Counted from the stretch's first letter, positions 1 to 9,348 are shown. The stretch: DNA of 64,000 bases from Pseudoxanthomonas composti (GCF_004122095.1 NZ_SAWZ01000002.1:705647-769646); one strand, 5' to 3'. Numbers and translations: made by a program. The notes: generated by a model not told the origin, from the sequence alone.

Positions 1-725
1 TGGACGGCAAGATCGCTGGCCAGTTCGATGCCTGGTGCAGTGAACATCGCCGCCAGCGGAATCCGGCGCCCGTCCTGCAGTTGCGCAAAGCGCAGATGGG
101 TTCCAGGGCCTTGCAGCGACACCACCGGGCTGTGCTCGAGCTGCACACCCAGTGCCTGCAGGCGTGCGGCCTGCGCCGCGTCCGGGAGATAGCGGCCCTG
201 GCTGAAGTAGATCGTCGGCCCCCATTCGGAGACGACCTCGGCCTGGTGCGGACTCATGGCGCTGTTGGCCAGGATGCCCAGCGGCTGGCCGGCGAACTCG
301 TAGCCATGGCAATACGGGCAATGCAGCACGCTCTGGCCCCAGCGCTCGGCCACGCCTTCCACCTGCGGCAGGACATCGCGGATGCCGCTGGCCAGGATCA
401 GCTTGCCCGCGCGAACGGCCAGGCCCTCGTCCAGGGTGATGCAAAAGCCCTCGCCCTCGGGCTCGGCACGGCGCGCCAGGCCGATGTGCAGCTCAACCGT
501 CGGGTAGGTCATCACTTGCGCCACTGCTTCGCCCAGCACTTGCGCTGGCGGCTTGCCGTCGTGGCCGATCAGGCCATGGGCCTGCTCGGCAAAGCGGTTG
601 CGCGGCCGTCCGCCATCGATCACCAGCACGCGCTTGCGCGCGCGGCCCAACATCAAGGCGGCCGAGAGGCCGGCAAAACTGCCGCCCACGATCACCACGT
701 CATAAGGCTCGGATACAGGCGACAT
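1..725 (-). CDS. NAD(P)/FAD-dependent oxidoreductase (thioredoxin-reductase-like), 3' end cut off by window edge
   Basis: The frame reads open from an ATG at 725 to the left edge with no stop, so the C-terminus is missing. The N-terminus begins MSPVSEPYDVVIVGGSFAGL, a Rossmann FAD-binding motif (GGSFAG). Near residue 140 it has CPYCHG, the position of the redox CxxC in thioredoxin reductases. An 'ASG' step (residues near 110) fits the family pattern. These proteins are usually about 300 aa and act in the cytoplasm, moving electrons between NAD(P)H and a disulfide or a small-molecule disulfide. Whether this one reduces thioredoxin, or acts in another disulfide pathway as the short CxxC flavoproteins do, cannot be told here. 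It points away from the Rrf2 gene, with an AT-rich promoter-like gap in front. Confidence 0.85.
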   Translation of the reverse strand, partial: MSPVSEPYDVVIVGGSFAGLSAALMLGRARKRVLVIDGGRPRNRFAEQAHGLIGHDGKPPAQVLGEAVAQVMTYPTVELHIGLARRAEPEGEGFCITLDEGLAVRAGKLILASGIRDVLPQVEGVAERWGQSVLHCPYCHGYEFAGQPLGILANSAMSPHQAEVVSEWGPTIYFSQGRYLPDAAQAARLQALGVQLEHSPVVSLQGPGTHLRFAQLQDGRRIPLAAMFTAPGIELASDLAV

Positions 726-764
726 TGCAGCGCTCCTCTCGGTTCGGGATGGTCGCCATTTTAC

Positions 765-781
765 GTAACTTTATTTGTTAC
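765..781. promoter_or_regulatory. Inverted repeat GTAAC-N7-GTTAC upstream of the flavoprotein
   Basis: A 5-bp inverted repeat with a 7-base AT-only spacer lies 40 bases upstream of the ATG at 725, in the only AT-rich stretch of this intergenic gap. Its position suits an operator overlapping the promoter. The cognate regulator is unknown. Confidence 0.35.
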
Positions 782-889
782 TCAATAGGTCACGACGTCG
801 CGGCTCGCGTTTTTGCGGACGAGAGCAAGGTTGAGGACATGTCGGGTGCTGCTTCCGGGTGACTGGCGGAGCCGGCCAATCCCGTGGGG

Positions 890-1354
890 TCAGACGAGAT
901 GCGCCTTGGCGGTCCTGCGGTCCCAGCCGCCCTTGCGGCACAGCGCATCGAACTGCGCGGCCAGATCGGCCAGGCTCACCTGGGCCAGGCGCGCCAGCAG
1001 CAAGGCCTCGGCCTGCTGGAGCGCATCGTCGATGGCGGCGTTGACCACCTTCTCCACCCCGCAGTCCGGATTGGGATGCTCATGGCCCAGCGCGAACAGC
1101 TTGGCGCCGCCCACGGCGCGGTGCACATCCAGCAGCGTGACCTGGGCCAGGTCGCAATCGATCAGCCAGCCGCCGCCGTGGCCGCCACCGGAACGCACAT
1201 ACCCCGCCTGGCGCAGGCCGGCCATGGTGCGCCGGACCACCACTGCATTGGTGCCGAGCATCTGCGCGATCTGCTCCGAGGTGAACGGCCCGTCGTGGCG
1301 CGCCATGTGCAGCAGCACATGCAGCATGCGGGACAGGCGGCTGTCGGTTCTCAT
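890..1354 (-). CDS. Rrf2 family transcriptional regulator
   Basis: A 154-aa protein starting MRTDSRLSRMLHVLLHMARH, which matches the usual Rrf2 N-terminus and length (about 140-160 aa). The frame is open for 69 more codons upstream, but that part is Arg-rich and not family-like, so the ATG at 1354 is preferred. A winged helix-turn-helix lies at about residues 24-60 (TSEQIAQMLGTN, then VRRTMAGLRQAGYV), followed by the Rrf2 wing RSGGGHGGGW. Only one clear cysteine, in NPDCGVEK at about residue 100, sits where Fe-S Rrf2 proteins carry a three-Cys cluster, so an NsrR- or IscR-like cluster is unlikely. It probably represses the divergent quinone reductase. Confidence 0.85.
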   Translation of the reverse strand: MRTDSRLSRMLHVLLHMARHDGPFTSEQIAQMLGTNAVVVRRTMAGLRQAGYVRSGGGHGGGWLIDCDLAQVTLLDVHRAVGGAKLFALGHEHPNPDCGVEKVVNAAIDDALQQAEALLLARLAQVSLADLAAQFDALCRKGGWDRRTAKAHLV

Positions 1355-1563
1355 CGCGCGTGGGTCGGCAGGAAGGCGCCGCAGGCTAGCACAGCGCAGA
1401 TCCCACTCAAGAACGGGCAACGTCGTCACGGTGGTGAGCCGCGCGTGCACGACCGCCCTGCTCCAACGCCGTCCTCTGCGGCGCGACCGAGCAGGAAGTC
1501 CGTCCGATCGGGTGGACCGCTTCCCTTCACTGGCACCGATGGCACGGTGACGGCCTCGCAATA

Positions 1564-1592
1564 CCTACAATTAGTAGGTTACTATTCGTAGG
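1564..1592. promoter_or_regulatory. Candidate operator: CCTAC-N5-GTAGG palindrome plus half-copy
   Basis: The perfect inverted repeat CCTAC-aatta-GTAGG (1564-1578) is followed by TACTATTCGTAGG (1580-1592), which resembles the reverse complement of the first site (TACTAATTGTAGG). The pair ends just before the quinone reductase gene and lies in the gap shared with the Rrf2 gene. This is typical placement for a dimer-binding redox repressor site. Confidence 0.5.
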
Positions 1593-1612
1593 AATCAATG
1601 CCGGAGTCGCCC

Positions 1613-2236
1613 ATGCATGCCCTGATCGTCGTCGCCCACCCCAATCCCGACTCGCATACCCATGCGGTCGCCAAGCAGCTCAGCATGGGGCTGACTGCCG
1701 CCGACGGGCAGCACACTTTCGAGATCGCCGACCTGGCCGCGGAAGGGTTCGACCCGCGCTTCATCAGGAACGATGTCGCAATACAGCTGAAGAGCGCAGC
1801 CATCGACAGCGACATCGCCGCCGAGCACGCGCGCCTGGAGCGGGCCGATGCCCTGGTCCTGGTGTATCCGATCTACTGGTGGTCCTTCCCCGCGCTGCTC
1901 AAGGGCTGGATCGATCGCGTCTTCGTCCAGGGCTGGGCCTATGAGGACGATGCAAACGGCAAGCTGGTCGGCAAGCTTGGGCACCTGCCGGTGCATCTGG
2001 TCGCCATCGGCGGCGCCGACCAGCGCACCTATGCGCGCCATGGCTACTTCGGCGCGATGAAGACGCAGATCGACCACGGCATCTTCGGCTACTGCGGCGC
2101 ACGCGTGCACACCTCGGAGCTGCTCCTGCTGCCGGACCCTGCGTTTCCGCAGGCGCATTACGACACGGCGCGTGAGATTGGCCAGCGCGTTTTCCGCGCG
2201 ACGGCTGCTCCGCGCGAGGAGCGCGCGCTGGCGTGA
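1613..2236 (+). CDS. NAD(P)H-dependent quinone reductase / flavodoxin-fold oxidoreductase
   Basis: Starts MHALIVVAHPNPDSHTHA, the classic N-terminus of the MdaB / NQO1-like flavodoxin_2 family. Its flavin phosphate-binding loop is followed by LVLVYPIYWWSFPALLKGWI (residues about 82-101), the family's FMN/FAD-contact block. Length, about 207 aa, is usual. These enzymes do two-electron reduction of quinones in the cytoplasm and are induced by electrophiles. An in-frame ATG 15 bases upstream (1598) is possible, but GGAG at 1603-1606 is well spaced for 1613. The divergent Rrf2 gene and the paired palindromes in the gap suggest redox-responsive repression. Confidence 0.9.
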   Translation: MHALIVVAHPNPDSHTHAVAKQLSMGLTAADGQHTFEIADLAAEGFDPRFIRNDVAIQLKSAAIDSDIAAEHARLERADALVLVYPIYWWSFPALLKGWIDRVFVQGWAYEDDANGKLVGKLGHLPVHLVAIGGADQRTYARHGYFGAMKTQIDHGIFGYCGARVHTSELLLLPDPAFPQAHYDTAREIGQRVFRATAAPREERALA

Positions 2237-2280
2237 GCGCTGGCGAATAGTGAGCAAGCTTCCATAGATGCAGCTCTTCC

Positions 2281-2350
2281 TGTGGGAGCGGCTTCAGCCG
2301 CGAAGAGGCTTTCCCGGTGAAGCCCTTTCGCGGCTGAAGCCGCTCCCACA
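2281..2350. repeat. REP-like hairpin repeat, copy 1
   Basis: A 70-bp near-perfect palindrome with arms TGTGGGAGCGGCTTCAGCCG and its complement, around the core GCGAAgaggctttcccgg. Six more copies lie between genes in this window. It sits just after the quinone reductase stop. Confidence 0.9.
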
Positions 2351-2664
2351 GAACAGGTGCACGCGGATGAATTGTCGCGGAGAAAAGTTGTTCGAGGCTT
2401 CCTCTACGCTCGGCATGAAGAGACGACCGAGTCGAAGAGCCTTACCGAGTTAGGGCCAGTGGTGTTGGAAGTCTGCTTTCCGCGACCAGCCACATCGCAT
2501 CGAGACCTCCCGCACGACGACGAGGAATCAACAATACCCCGCGCCGGCAACAACGTCGGGCCCATGTCAGGCGCGCGGCCACCGGGGCTCGATGCCCTCG
2601 GTGGCCACGACGCCAGCCCGCACGCACGATCGCGCTGCACATGCGGACTGGACGCACCCGCTGC
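2351..2664. other. Intergenic, no supported gene
   Basis: Open frames here (for example one running into smeX from 2357 on the plus strand) lack ribosome binding sites and family-like sequence. Nothing else was seen between the repeat and the 3' end of smeX. Confidence 0.6.
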
Positions 2665-4140
2665 TCAGCGCATCACGGTCCTGGCGCTGCCAGCGGCCTG
2701 CTCCGGCACGATCTCCACCACCTTCTCGCCCGGCGGCTGGTCCAGCCAGCCGCCAGCCATGGCGCGGTAGAGACCGACCACGGCCTGGCCCTGCCCCGCG
2801 CGCCCCTGGGCAAGCGCGCTTTCGGCCAACAGGCGTGCGTTCTCCGCTTCCAGCAGTTCCAGCGTATCGATGGCGCCTTCGTCGAAGCGCAGGCGCGCGA
2901 TGTCCGAAGCCCGGGCGCTGGCTTCCGCCGCTTCCTGCAGATGCGTCAGCTCACCGCGGCTGCCACGCCAGCGCGCCAGCGCGTCCTCGGCATCCTGCAG
3001 GGCCCGCAGCACGCTCTGGTCGTACAGGGCCAGCGACTCGGCCGCGCCGGCATTGGTGGCGGCGATCTGCGCACGCACCCGGCCGACATTGAGGAAGCCA
3101 CCGCCCACGCCGACACCCAGCGTGCGGGTCTCGCTGTCGCGCTTGAACAGATCGCCGCTGGCCAGGGCCTGCGTACCGAACAGCGCGCTCAGGCTGATGC
3201 GCGGGAACAGGTCCGCAGTGGCCACCCCGACCTGGGCGGTGGCAGAGGCCAGGCGACGCTCGGCCGCGGCCACGTCCGGACGCCGGCGCAGCAGTTCGGC
3301 CGGCGCGTCGGTGGCGATGCGCTCGGGCAGCTGCGGCCAGGCCGCATCGGCGCTCAGCGAGGCCCAGAACTCGTCCGGGCGCTTGCCGGCCAGCACGGCG
3401 ATGCCGTGCGCGACCTGCGCGGCCTGCGATTCCAGCGCGGGGATGCGGCTGCGCGTGCTTTCCAGCTGCGCGCGACTGCGGTCCACGTCGAAAGCGGTGG
3501 CAAAGCCCTCGCGCTGGCGCACTTCCAGCAGGTTGGCCGTGCGCGCCTGGTTCTCGGCGTTGGCCCGGGCGATGCGCAGCTGCTCCTGCAGACCGCGCAG
3601 CTGGAAGTAGCGCGACCCCAGCTCGCCGACGATGGACACCTGCAAGGCGGCCAGATCCGAGGCACGCGCCTGCGTGTCGGCACGCGCCGCCTCGGTGGCA
3701 CGGCGCAGGCGGCCGAACAGGTCCAGCTCCCAGCTGAAGCCGACCTCGCCCTGGTAGACATCCTGGTCGCGCAGGTCGCGGTCGAACATCGGCAGGCCCG
3801 CCGCACTGGAGCGTCGGTCCTGGTAGCCGGCGTCGGCCTGCAACGTCGGCGCCTGGTTCCAGCGTGCCCCGCGCAACAGGGCGTTGGCCTGGCGATAGCG
3901 GGCCAGCGCGGCGACCAGGTCGCGGTTGTTGGCCAGCGCATCGTCCACCAGCTGGGTCAGCAGCGGGTCGTTGAACTGCTTCCAGAAGGCCGGGTCGGCA
4001 TCGGCCTGGGCCGCGGTCTCGGTACCGGCGTGCAGATACGTGGCCGGTGTCGGGGTATCGGGCCGGACATAGTCCGGCCCCACGGTGCAGGCGGCCAGCA
4101 GCATGCTCAGCACGCCGGCGGCTAGGGGTTTGATCACCAT
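2665..4140 (-). CDS. smeX: RND efflux outer-membrane lipoprotein channel (OprM/NodT family)
   Basis: 491 aa. The N-terminus has a short hydrophobic stretch ending in the lipobox LLAAC (Cys at about residue 18), then TVGPDYVRPDTPTPATY, the signature start of NodT-family outer-membrane factors. Two long OEP repeats rich in Ala and Arg follow, as usual for the alpha-barrel of TolC-like channels. It would form the outer-membrane exit of a tripartite pump with smeV and smeW. The start codon overlaps the end of smeU2 by 7 bases, so the two are translationally coupled. It is the last gene of a five-gene operon whose order matches smeU1-V-W-U2-X of Stenotrophomonas; the symbol is assigned from gene order and product type. 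Confidence 0.92.
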   Translation of the reverse strand: MVIKPLAAGVLSMLLAACTVGPDYVRPDTPTPATYLHAGTETAAQADADPAFWKQFNDPLLTQLVDDALANNRDLVAALARYRQANALLRGARWNQAPTLQADAGYQDRRSSAAGLPMFDRDLRDQDVYQGEVGFSWELDLFGRLRRATEAARADTQARASDLAALQVSIVGELGSRYFQLRGLQEQLRIARANAENQARTANLLEVRQREGFATAFDVDRSRAQLESTRSRIPALESQAAQVAHGIAVLAGKRPDEFWASLSADAAWPQLPERIATDAPAELLRRRPDVAAAERRLASATAQVGVATADLFPRISLSALFGTQALASGDLFKRDSETRTLGVGVGGGFLNVGRVRAQIAATNAGAAESLALYDQSVLRALQDAEDALARWRGSRGELTHLQEAAEASARASDIARLRFDEGAIDTLELLEAENARLLAESALAQGRAGQGQAVVGLYRAMAGGWLDQPPGEKVVEIVPEQAAGSARTVMR

Positions 4141-4886
4141 GGCAGTGCCTCGTCCATGTAGAAGAATCCGGCGGTGGGACCGTCCGGGCCAATCAGCGCC
4201 AGGCGTACGCTGGTCTTGGCGCCCTCGGGCACGCTGATCTCGCCGCGCTGCTCGCCGTCGCTGTAGTTCATCTCGGTCTGCACGTAGCCGGGGTGGATGG
4301 TGTTGACCTTGATCGGCGTGCCGCGCAGCTCGTGCGCCAGGTGCACGGTCCAGGCGTTGACCGCGGTCTTGGACACGTCATAGGCCGGGATCTTCATCTC
4401 GTAGATCGGCGAGGCCGGATCCAGATGCGCGGTGATGGAACCGAGCAGGCTGGAGACGTTGACGATGCGGCCCGCGCTGGAGGCGCGGATCAGCGGCAGG
4501 AAGGCGTTGGTCACCGCGACCACGCCGAACAGGTTGGTGTCGAAGGTGCGGCGCCACACGTCCAGACCCTGCTCGGAGGGCTTCTTGGTGACGTCGTCCA
4601 CCGCGATGCCGGCGTTGTTGACCAGGATGTCCAGGCGACCATGACGGGTCCTGACGGTGGCCACGGCCGCATCGATGCTGCCGGCGTCGGTGACGTCCAG
4701 CGCGATGGCTTCCACCGGCAGGCCCTCGCCCTGCAGCTTCAGCGCGGCCTCCACGGCGCGGTCGCGGTCGCGGCCGGCCAGCAGGGTGTGCACGCCGGCC
4801 TGCGCCAGCTGGCGGACGGTCTCAAGGCCGATGCCGCGGGTGGCGCCGGTGACCAGGGCGATCTTCTGTGCGTCGTTCATTTGCAT
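4134..4886 (-). CDS. smeU2: Short-chain dehydrogenase/reductase within the efflux operon
   Basis: 250 aa classical SDR. The NAD(P)-binding motif TGATRGIG is at residues 14-21, NNAG at about 90 and the catalytic YDVSK at about 168, with the active-site Ser in VSSLLGS. An Arg shortly after the glycine motif (GRDRDR) favours NADPH. It lies between the pump permease and the outer-membrane channel. This is the odd position of SmeU2 in the smeVWX operon, and it supports that identification over a plain mexEF-oprN operon. The substrate is unknown; a role in metabolising the pump's inducers or substrates is inference. Confidence 0.88.
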   Translation of the reverse strand: MQMNDAQKIALVTGATRGIGLETVRQLAQAGVHTLLAGRDRDRAVEAALKLQGEGLPVEAIALDVTDAGSIDAAVATVRTRHGRLDILVNNAGIAVDDVTKKPSEQGLDVWRRTFDTNLFGVVAVTNAFLPLIRASSAGRIVNVSSLLGSITAHLDPASPIYEMKIPAYDVSKTAVNAWTVHLAHELRGTPIKVNTIHPGYVQTEMNYSDGEQRGEISVPEGAKTSVRLALIGPDGPTAGFFYMDEALPW

Positions 4887-4921
4887 GCTCTCTTGATGTT
4901 GTCGTTGGAATGCGGTGTCGG

Positions 4922-7900
4922 TCAGACGGCCTGGGTGCCGTGGCCATGGGCGTCGTCATGCGCCAGCGTGGCGGCCTTCTTCGCCTCGTGGCGCGTCACC
5001 AGCTTGCGCAGGGCGACGTAGAACACCGGCGTGAGGAACAGGCCGAACAGGGTCACGCCCAACATGCCGGCGAACACGGTGATGCCGGTGACCGAGCGCA
5101 CTTCGGCGCCCGCGCCATGGCCCAGCAGCAGCGGCACGGTGCCGGCGATGAAGGCGATGGAGGTCATCACGATGGGACGCAGGCGCAGGCGGCAGGCTTC
5201 CAGCGCCGCCTCCACGATGCCCTTGCCCTGCATCTCCAGCTCGCGGGCGAACTCCACGATCAGGATCGCGTTCTTGCACGCCAGGCCCATCAGCACCACC
5301 AGGCCCACCTGCACGAACACGTTGTTGTCCCCGCCGGTCAGCCACACGCCCACCAGCGCGGACAGCAGCGTCATCGGCACGATCAGGATCACCGCCAGCG
5401 GCAGGCTCCAGCTTTCGTACAGCGCGGCCAGCACCAGGAAGGCCAGCAGCACGGCCATCGGGAACACGATCATCGCCGCATTGCCCTGGGTGTCCTGCTG
5501 ATAGCTCAGGTCGGTCCATTCCAGGGTCATGCCGTTGGGCAGCACCGCCGGCGCCATGTCCTTCAACTTGGCCATGGCCTCGGTGGAGGACAGCACGCGC
5601 GGGTCGGCGCCGCCCACCAGGTCCGCGGCCGGATAGCCGTTGTAGCGGATCACCGGGTCCGGGCCGTAGCTCTGGCCCACGCTGACCATGCTGCCGATCG
5701 GCACCATCTCGCCGGCGGCATTGCGGGTGCGCAGGTTGCCGATGTCCTCCACGCTGTCGCGGAACTGGCCGTCGGCCTGGGCAATCACCTGCCAGGTGCG
5801 ACCGAAACGGTTGAAGTCGTTGACGTAGCTGGAGCCCAGGTAGGTCTGCAGCGTGCCGAACAGGTCCGTCAGCGCCACGCCCTGGGTCTTGGCCTTCTCG
5901 CGGTCTACCTGCGCATCCAGCTGCGGCACGTTGCCCTGGTAGGTGCTGATCGGGAAGGACATGCCCGGGGTCTGCGAGATCGCCCCGGAGAAGGCCGTCG
6001 TCGCGTTCTGCAGCGCGCCGTAGCCCAGGCCGGCACGGTCCTGGATGTACAGCGAGTAGCCGGCGCCCTGCCCCAGGCCCAGGATTGGCGGCGGCATGAT
6101 CGAGAACGCGAAGCCCTGCTGGATCTGGGCGATGCGCGCATTGATCTCGCCGTTGATCTCCGCGGCTGTGCGGCTGCGCTGGGCAAAGGGCTTGAGAGTG
6201 ATGAACACCGTGCCGGTGTTGGGGGTGTTGGTGAACTGCAGCGGGTTCAGACCGGGGAAGGCGATGGCGCTGTCCACCCCAGGGGTCTGCAAGGCGATCG
6301 TGGTCATCTTGGCGATGACTTCATCGGTGCGTGCCAGCGAGGACCCTTCCGGCAGCTTGACGCCACCGATCAGGTACAGCTTGTCCTGCTCGGGGATGAA
6401 GCCGCCCGGCACCACCTTGAACATCAGCCCGGTGCCCACCAGCAGCAGCGCGTACACCGCGAACACCGCGCCGCGCTTGCCCAGGATCTTCGAGATCGAA
6501 CCCTGGTACTTGTGCGAGCTGGTGTTGAAGAAGCGATTGAACGGGCGGAACAGCCAGCCGAACAGGCGGTCGATGATGCGCGTGGGGCGATCCTTGGCCG
6601 CACCGTGCGGCTTGAGCAGCATCGCGGCCAGGGCCGGGGACAGGGTCAGCGAATTGATCGCCGAGATCACCGTGGAGATGGCGATGGTGGTGGCGAACTG
6701 CTTGTAGAACTGACCGGTCACCCCGGACAGGAACGCCATCGGCACGAACACCGCGCACAGCACCAGCGCGATGGCCACGATCGGTCCGGAGACCTCGCGC
6801 ATGGCCTGGTGGGCCGCCGCCAGCGGCGACAGGCCTTCCTCGATGTTGCGCTCGACGTTTTCCACCACCACGATCGCATCGTCCACCACGATGCCGATGG
6901 CCAGCACCAGGCCGAACAGGCTCAGCGTGTTGATCGAAAAGCCCAGCAGGTACAGCGCGGCGAAGGTGCCCACCACCGAGACCGGCACGGCCAGCAGCGG
7001 GATGATGGACGCGCGCCAGGTCTGCAGGAACAGGATCACCACGAACACCACCAGCACGATGGCTTCCAGCAGCGTCTGCACCACCGACTTGATCGAATCG
7101 CGCACGAACACGGTCGGGTCGTACGGGGCTTCCCAGGCCATGCCCTGCGGGAAACGCCCGCCCAGCTCGGCCATCTTGCCGCGCACCGCGTCGGACAGCT
7201 CGATGGCGTTGGCGCCCGGCGACTGGAACACGCCGATGCCCACCGCGGCCTTGCCGTTCAACTGCGAGCGCAGGGTGTAGTCGCCCGCACCCAGCTCCAG
7301 CCGCGCCACATCGCGCAGGTGCACGATCTCGCCGGCCTGGCCGGCCTTGAGCACGATGTCGCCGAACTGCTCCTCGGTCTGCAGGCGGCCCTGGGCGTTG
7401 ATCGGCAGCAGGAAGTCCGAGGCGTTGGGCATGGGCTCGGCGCCAAGCTGGCCGGCCGAGACCTGCACGTTCTGCTCGCGGATGGCGGTCAGCACGTCGT
7501 TGGCGGTCAGGCCGCGCGCGGCCACCTTGTCCGGGTCCAGCCAGATGCGCATGGCGTAGTCGCCGGCGCCGAAGATGTTGATCTGGCCCACGCCCGGCAG
7601 GCGCGACAGCTCATCCTTGATCTTCAGCGTGGCGTAGTTGCGCAGGTACTGCGAGTCGTAGCGACCGTCCGGCGAGGTCAGGTGCACCACCATGGTCAGC
7701 GTGGGCGACTGCTTCTGCGTGGTCACGCCCTGGCGGCGCACGTCCTCGGGCAGGCGCGCCTCGGCCTGGCTGACGCGGTTCTGCACCTGCACCTGGGCCT
7801 GGTCCGGGTCGGTGCCGGGCTTGAAGGTCACCGTGGTGACCAGCACGCCATCGGAGCCGGCGACGGACTTCATGTACATCATGTTTTCCACGCCGTTGAT

Positions 7901-8110
7901 CGCCTCCTCCAGCGGCGTGGCGACGGTTTCGGCGATGACCTTGGGGTTGGCGCCCGGATAGACCGCACGCACCTGCACGCTCGGCGGCACCACGTCGGGG
8001 TACTCGCTGATGGGCAGCAGGGGCATGGCGATCAGGCCGGACACGAAGATGACGATCGACAGCACGGCCGCGAAGATCGGCCTGTCGATGAAGAAGCGGG
8101 AGATATTCAT
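4922..8110 (-). CDS. smeW: RND efflux inner-membrane transporter (HAE1 family, MexF-like)
   Basis: 1062 aa, the length of MexF. It starts MNISRFFIDRPIFAAVLSIV and has the HAE1 porter-domain signature GADPDQ-type segment (GTDPDQAQVQVQNRVSQAEA). The transmembrane block VLAIGIVVDDAIVVVENVER (about residues 400-420) carries the paired acidic residues of the proton relay. Twelve membrane segments and two large periplasmic loops fit the family. It exports amphiphilic drugs using the proton gradient, with smeV and smeX. The C-terminal His-rich tail (DDAHGHGTQAV) is mild and common. The gap to smeV is only about 30 bases. Confidence 0.95.
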   Translation of the reverse strand: MNISRFFIDRPIFAAVLSIVIFVSGLIAMPLLPISEYPDVVPPSVQVRAVYPGANPKVIAETVATPLEEAINGVENMMYMKSVAGSDGVLVTTVTFKPGTDPDQAQVQVQNRVSQAEARLPEDVRRQGVTTQKQSPTLTMVVHLTSPDGRYDSQYLRNYATLKIKDELSRLPGVGQINIFGAGDYAMRIWLDPDKVAARGLTANDVLTAIREQNVQVSAGQLGAEPMPNASDFLLPINAQGRLQTEEQFGDIVLKAGQAGEIVHLRDVARLELGAGDYTLRSQLNGKAAVGIGVFQSPGANAIELSDAVRGKMAELGGRFPQGMAWEAPYDPTVFVRDSIKSVVQTLLEAIVLVVFVVILFLQTWRASIIPLLAVPVSVVGTFAALYLLGFSINTLSLFGLVLAIGIVVDDAIVVVENVERNIEEGLSPLAAAHQAMREVSGPIVAIALVLCAVFVPMAFLSGVTGQFYKQFATTIAISTVISAINSLTLSPALAAMLLKPHGAAKDRPTRIIDRLFGWLFRPFNRFFNTSSHKYQGSISKILGKRGAVFAVYALLLVGTGLMFKVVPGGFIPEQDKLYLIGGVKLPEGSSLARTDEVIAKMTTIALQTPGVDSAIAFPGLNPLQFTNTPNTGTVFITLKPFAQRSRTAAEINGEINARIAQIQQGFAFSIMPPPILGLGQGAGYSLYIQDRAGLGYGALQNATTAFSGAISQTPGMSFPISTYQGNVPQLDAQVDREKAKTQGVALTDLFGTLQTYLGSSYVNDFNRFGRTWQVIAQADGQFRDSVEDIGNLRTRNAAGEMVPIGSMVSVGQSYGPDPVIRYNGYPAADLVGGADPRVLSSTEAMAKLKDMAPAVLPNGMTLEWTDLSYQQDTQGNAAMIVFPMAVLLAFLVLAALYESWSLPLAVILIVPMTLLSALVGVWLTGGDNNVFVQVGLVVLMGLACKNAILIVEFARELEMQGKGIVEAALEACRLRLRPIVMTSIAFIAGTVPLLLGHGAGAEVRSVTGITVFAGMLGVTLFGLFLTPVFYVALRKLVTRHEAKKAATLAHDDAHGHGTQAV

Positions 8111-8139
8111 GGTGTGGGTTCCCGTCGGCGCAGGGCCGA

Positions 8140-9348
8140 TCAGTGCGTGCCCGCGGCGGCGACGGTGCGCGCCGGCTCGGGCTGGAGCTTCAGGGGCTTG
8201 GCGTCCACCGGCATGCCCGGCATGAAGACCTTCTGCACGCCGTCGACGATCACGCGGTCGCCGCTGGCCAGGCCCTTGTCGACGATGCGCAGGCCCTCGG
8301 CCTGGCGGCCGAGCACGACGTCGCGGCGCTGGGCCTTGCCGTCCTTGTCCACCACGTAGACGTACTTGCGGTCCTGGTCGGTCATCACCGAGCGCTCATC
8401 GATCAGCGTGGCCTTCATCTCGCCGCTGCCCAGCAGGCGCACGCGGGCGAACAGGCCCGGGGTGAAGCTGCGGTCCTGGTTGTCCAGCACCGCGCGCACG
8501 CGGATGGTGCCGGTGCTGCGCGCGACCTGGTTGTCCACGAAGTCCACGTGGCCCTCGTGCGGATAGCCGTCCTCGCCCACCAGGCCGATCTGCACCGGCA
8601 CATTGGTGTCGCGCGCGCCCGGGCGCTGGCCCGACTGGGCCATGCGCACGTAGCGCTGGAAGGTGCCTTCGTCGGCATCGAAATGCACGTGCACCTTGTC
8701 CAGCGACACCAGCGTGGTCAGCACGCTGGCCGCATCGCCGGCGGTGACCAGGTTGCCGGCGGTGACCAGCGCGCGGCCGGCACGGCCATCGATGGGCGCG
8801 CGCACCTGGGTCCATTCCAGGTTCAGGCGCGCCTGGTCGACCGCGGCCTGGGCAGCTTCGACATTCGCGCGGGCTTCGGCTTCGGCCGAGCGGCGCTGTT
8901 CGACCGCCTCGGTGGCGATGGCCTGCTGCTGGGCCAGGCGGCCGGCACGCTCGGACTCGCTGCGGCTCAGCGTGGCCTGGCTGCGCGCGCGGGCCAGCTC
9001 GGCCTGGGCGCGGGCCAGTTCGGCGCGATAGCTGCGCGCGTCGATGGTGAACATCACCTGGCCCTGCTTCAGTTCCTGGCCTTCGACGTAGTTGACCTTG
9101 TCGATGTAGCCGGACACGCGCGGACGCAGCTCGACGGTCTGCACGGCTTCGACGCGGCCGCTGAACTCATCCCACTGGTGGATGTTCTTGACCAGGACCG
9201 GGGCGACGCCCACGGCCGGCGGCGGCGGTGCGGACTGTTCGGCGGCGTTGCCGCTGCAGCCGGCGATGACCGCCAAGGCCAGCGCGCTAGCGGCCATCAG
9301 GGCCAGGCGACGCGACGTCCAGGTGGATGCTTGGAGGGAGATTTTCAT
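8140..9348 (-). CDS. smeV: RND efflux periplasmic adaptor (membrane fusion protein)
   Basis: About 402 aa from the ATG at 9348. That start puts a signal sequence directly at the N-terminus, with lipobox VIAGC at about residue 30, and a GAGG ribosome site lies 6 bases upstream. The longer open frame to 9474 adds 42 residues of no family character. The order is typical: barrel-sandwich half (PRVSGYIDKVNYVEGQELKQ), alpha-hairpin rich in Ala/Arg/Gln, second lipoyl half (VRAPIDGRAGRALVTAGN), then beta-barrel. It links smeW to smeX across the periplasm. It is the second gene of the operon, after smeU1. Confidence 0.93.
   Translation of the reverse strand: MKISLQASTWTSRRLALMAASALALAVIAGCSGNAAEQSAPPPPAVGVAPVLVKNIHQWDEFSGRVEAVQTVELRPRVSGYIDKVNYVEGQELKQGQVMFTIDARSYRAELARAQAELARARSQATLSRSESERAGRLAQQQAIATEAVEQRRSAEAEARANVEAAQAAVDQARLNLEWTQVRAPIDGRAGRALVTAGNLVTAGDAASVLTTLVSLDKVHVHFDADEGTFQRYVRMAQSGQRPGARDTNVPVQIGLVGEDGYPHEGHVDFVDNQVARSTGTIRVRAVLDNQDRSFTPGLFARVRLLGSGEMKATLIDERSVMTDQDRKYVYVVDKDGKAQRRDVVLGRQAEGLRIVDKGLASGDRVIVDGVQKVFMPGMPVDAKPLKLQPEPARTVAAAGTH

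Noticed and set aside
2357..2770. 137-codon plus-strand frame after REP copy 1
   Set aside because: Overlaps the 3' end of smeX on the other strand, lacks a ribosome site and has no protein-like pattern.
4868..8359. 1163-codon open frame on the plus strand
   Set aside because: It is the antisense shadow of smeW. High GC at third positions leaves the opposite strand open. Its His/Arg/Gln-rich text has no domain sense and no ribosome site.
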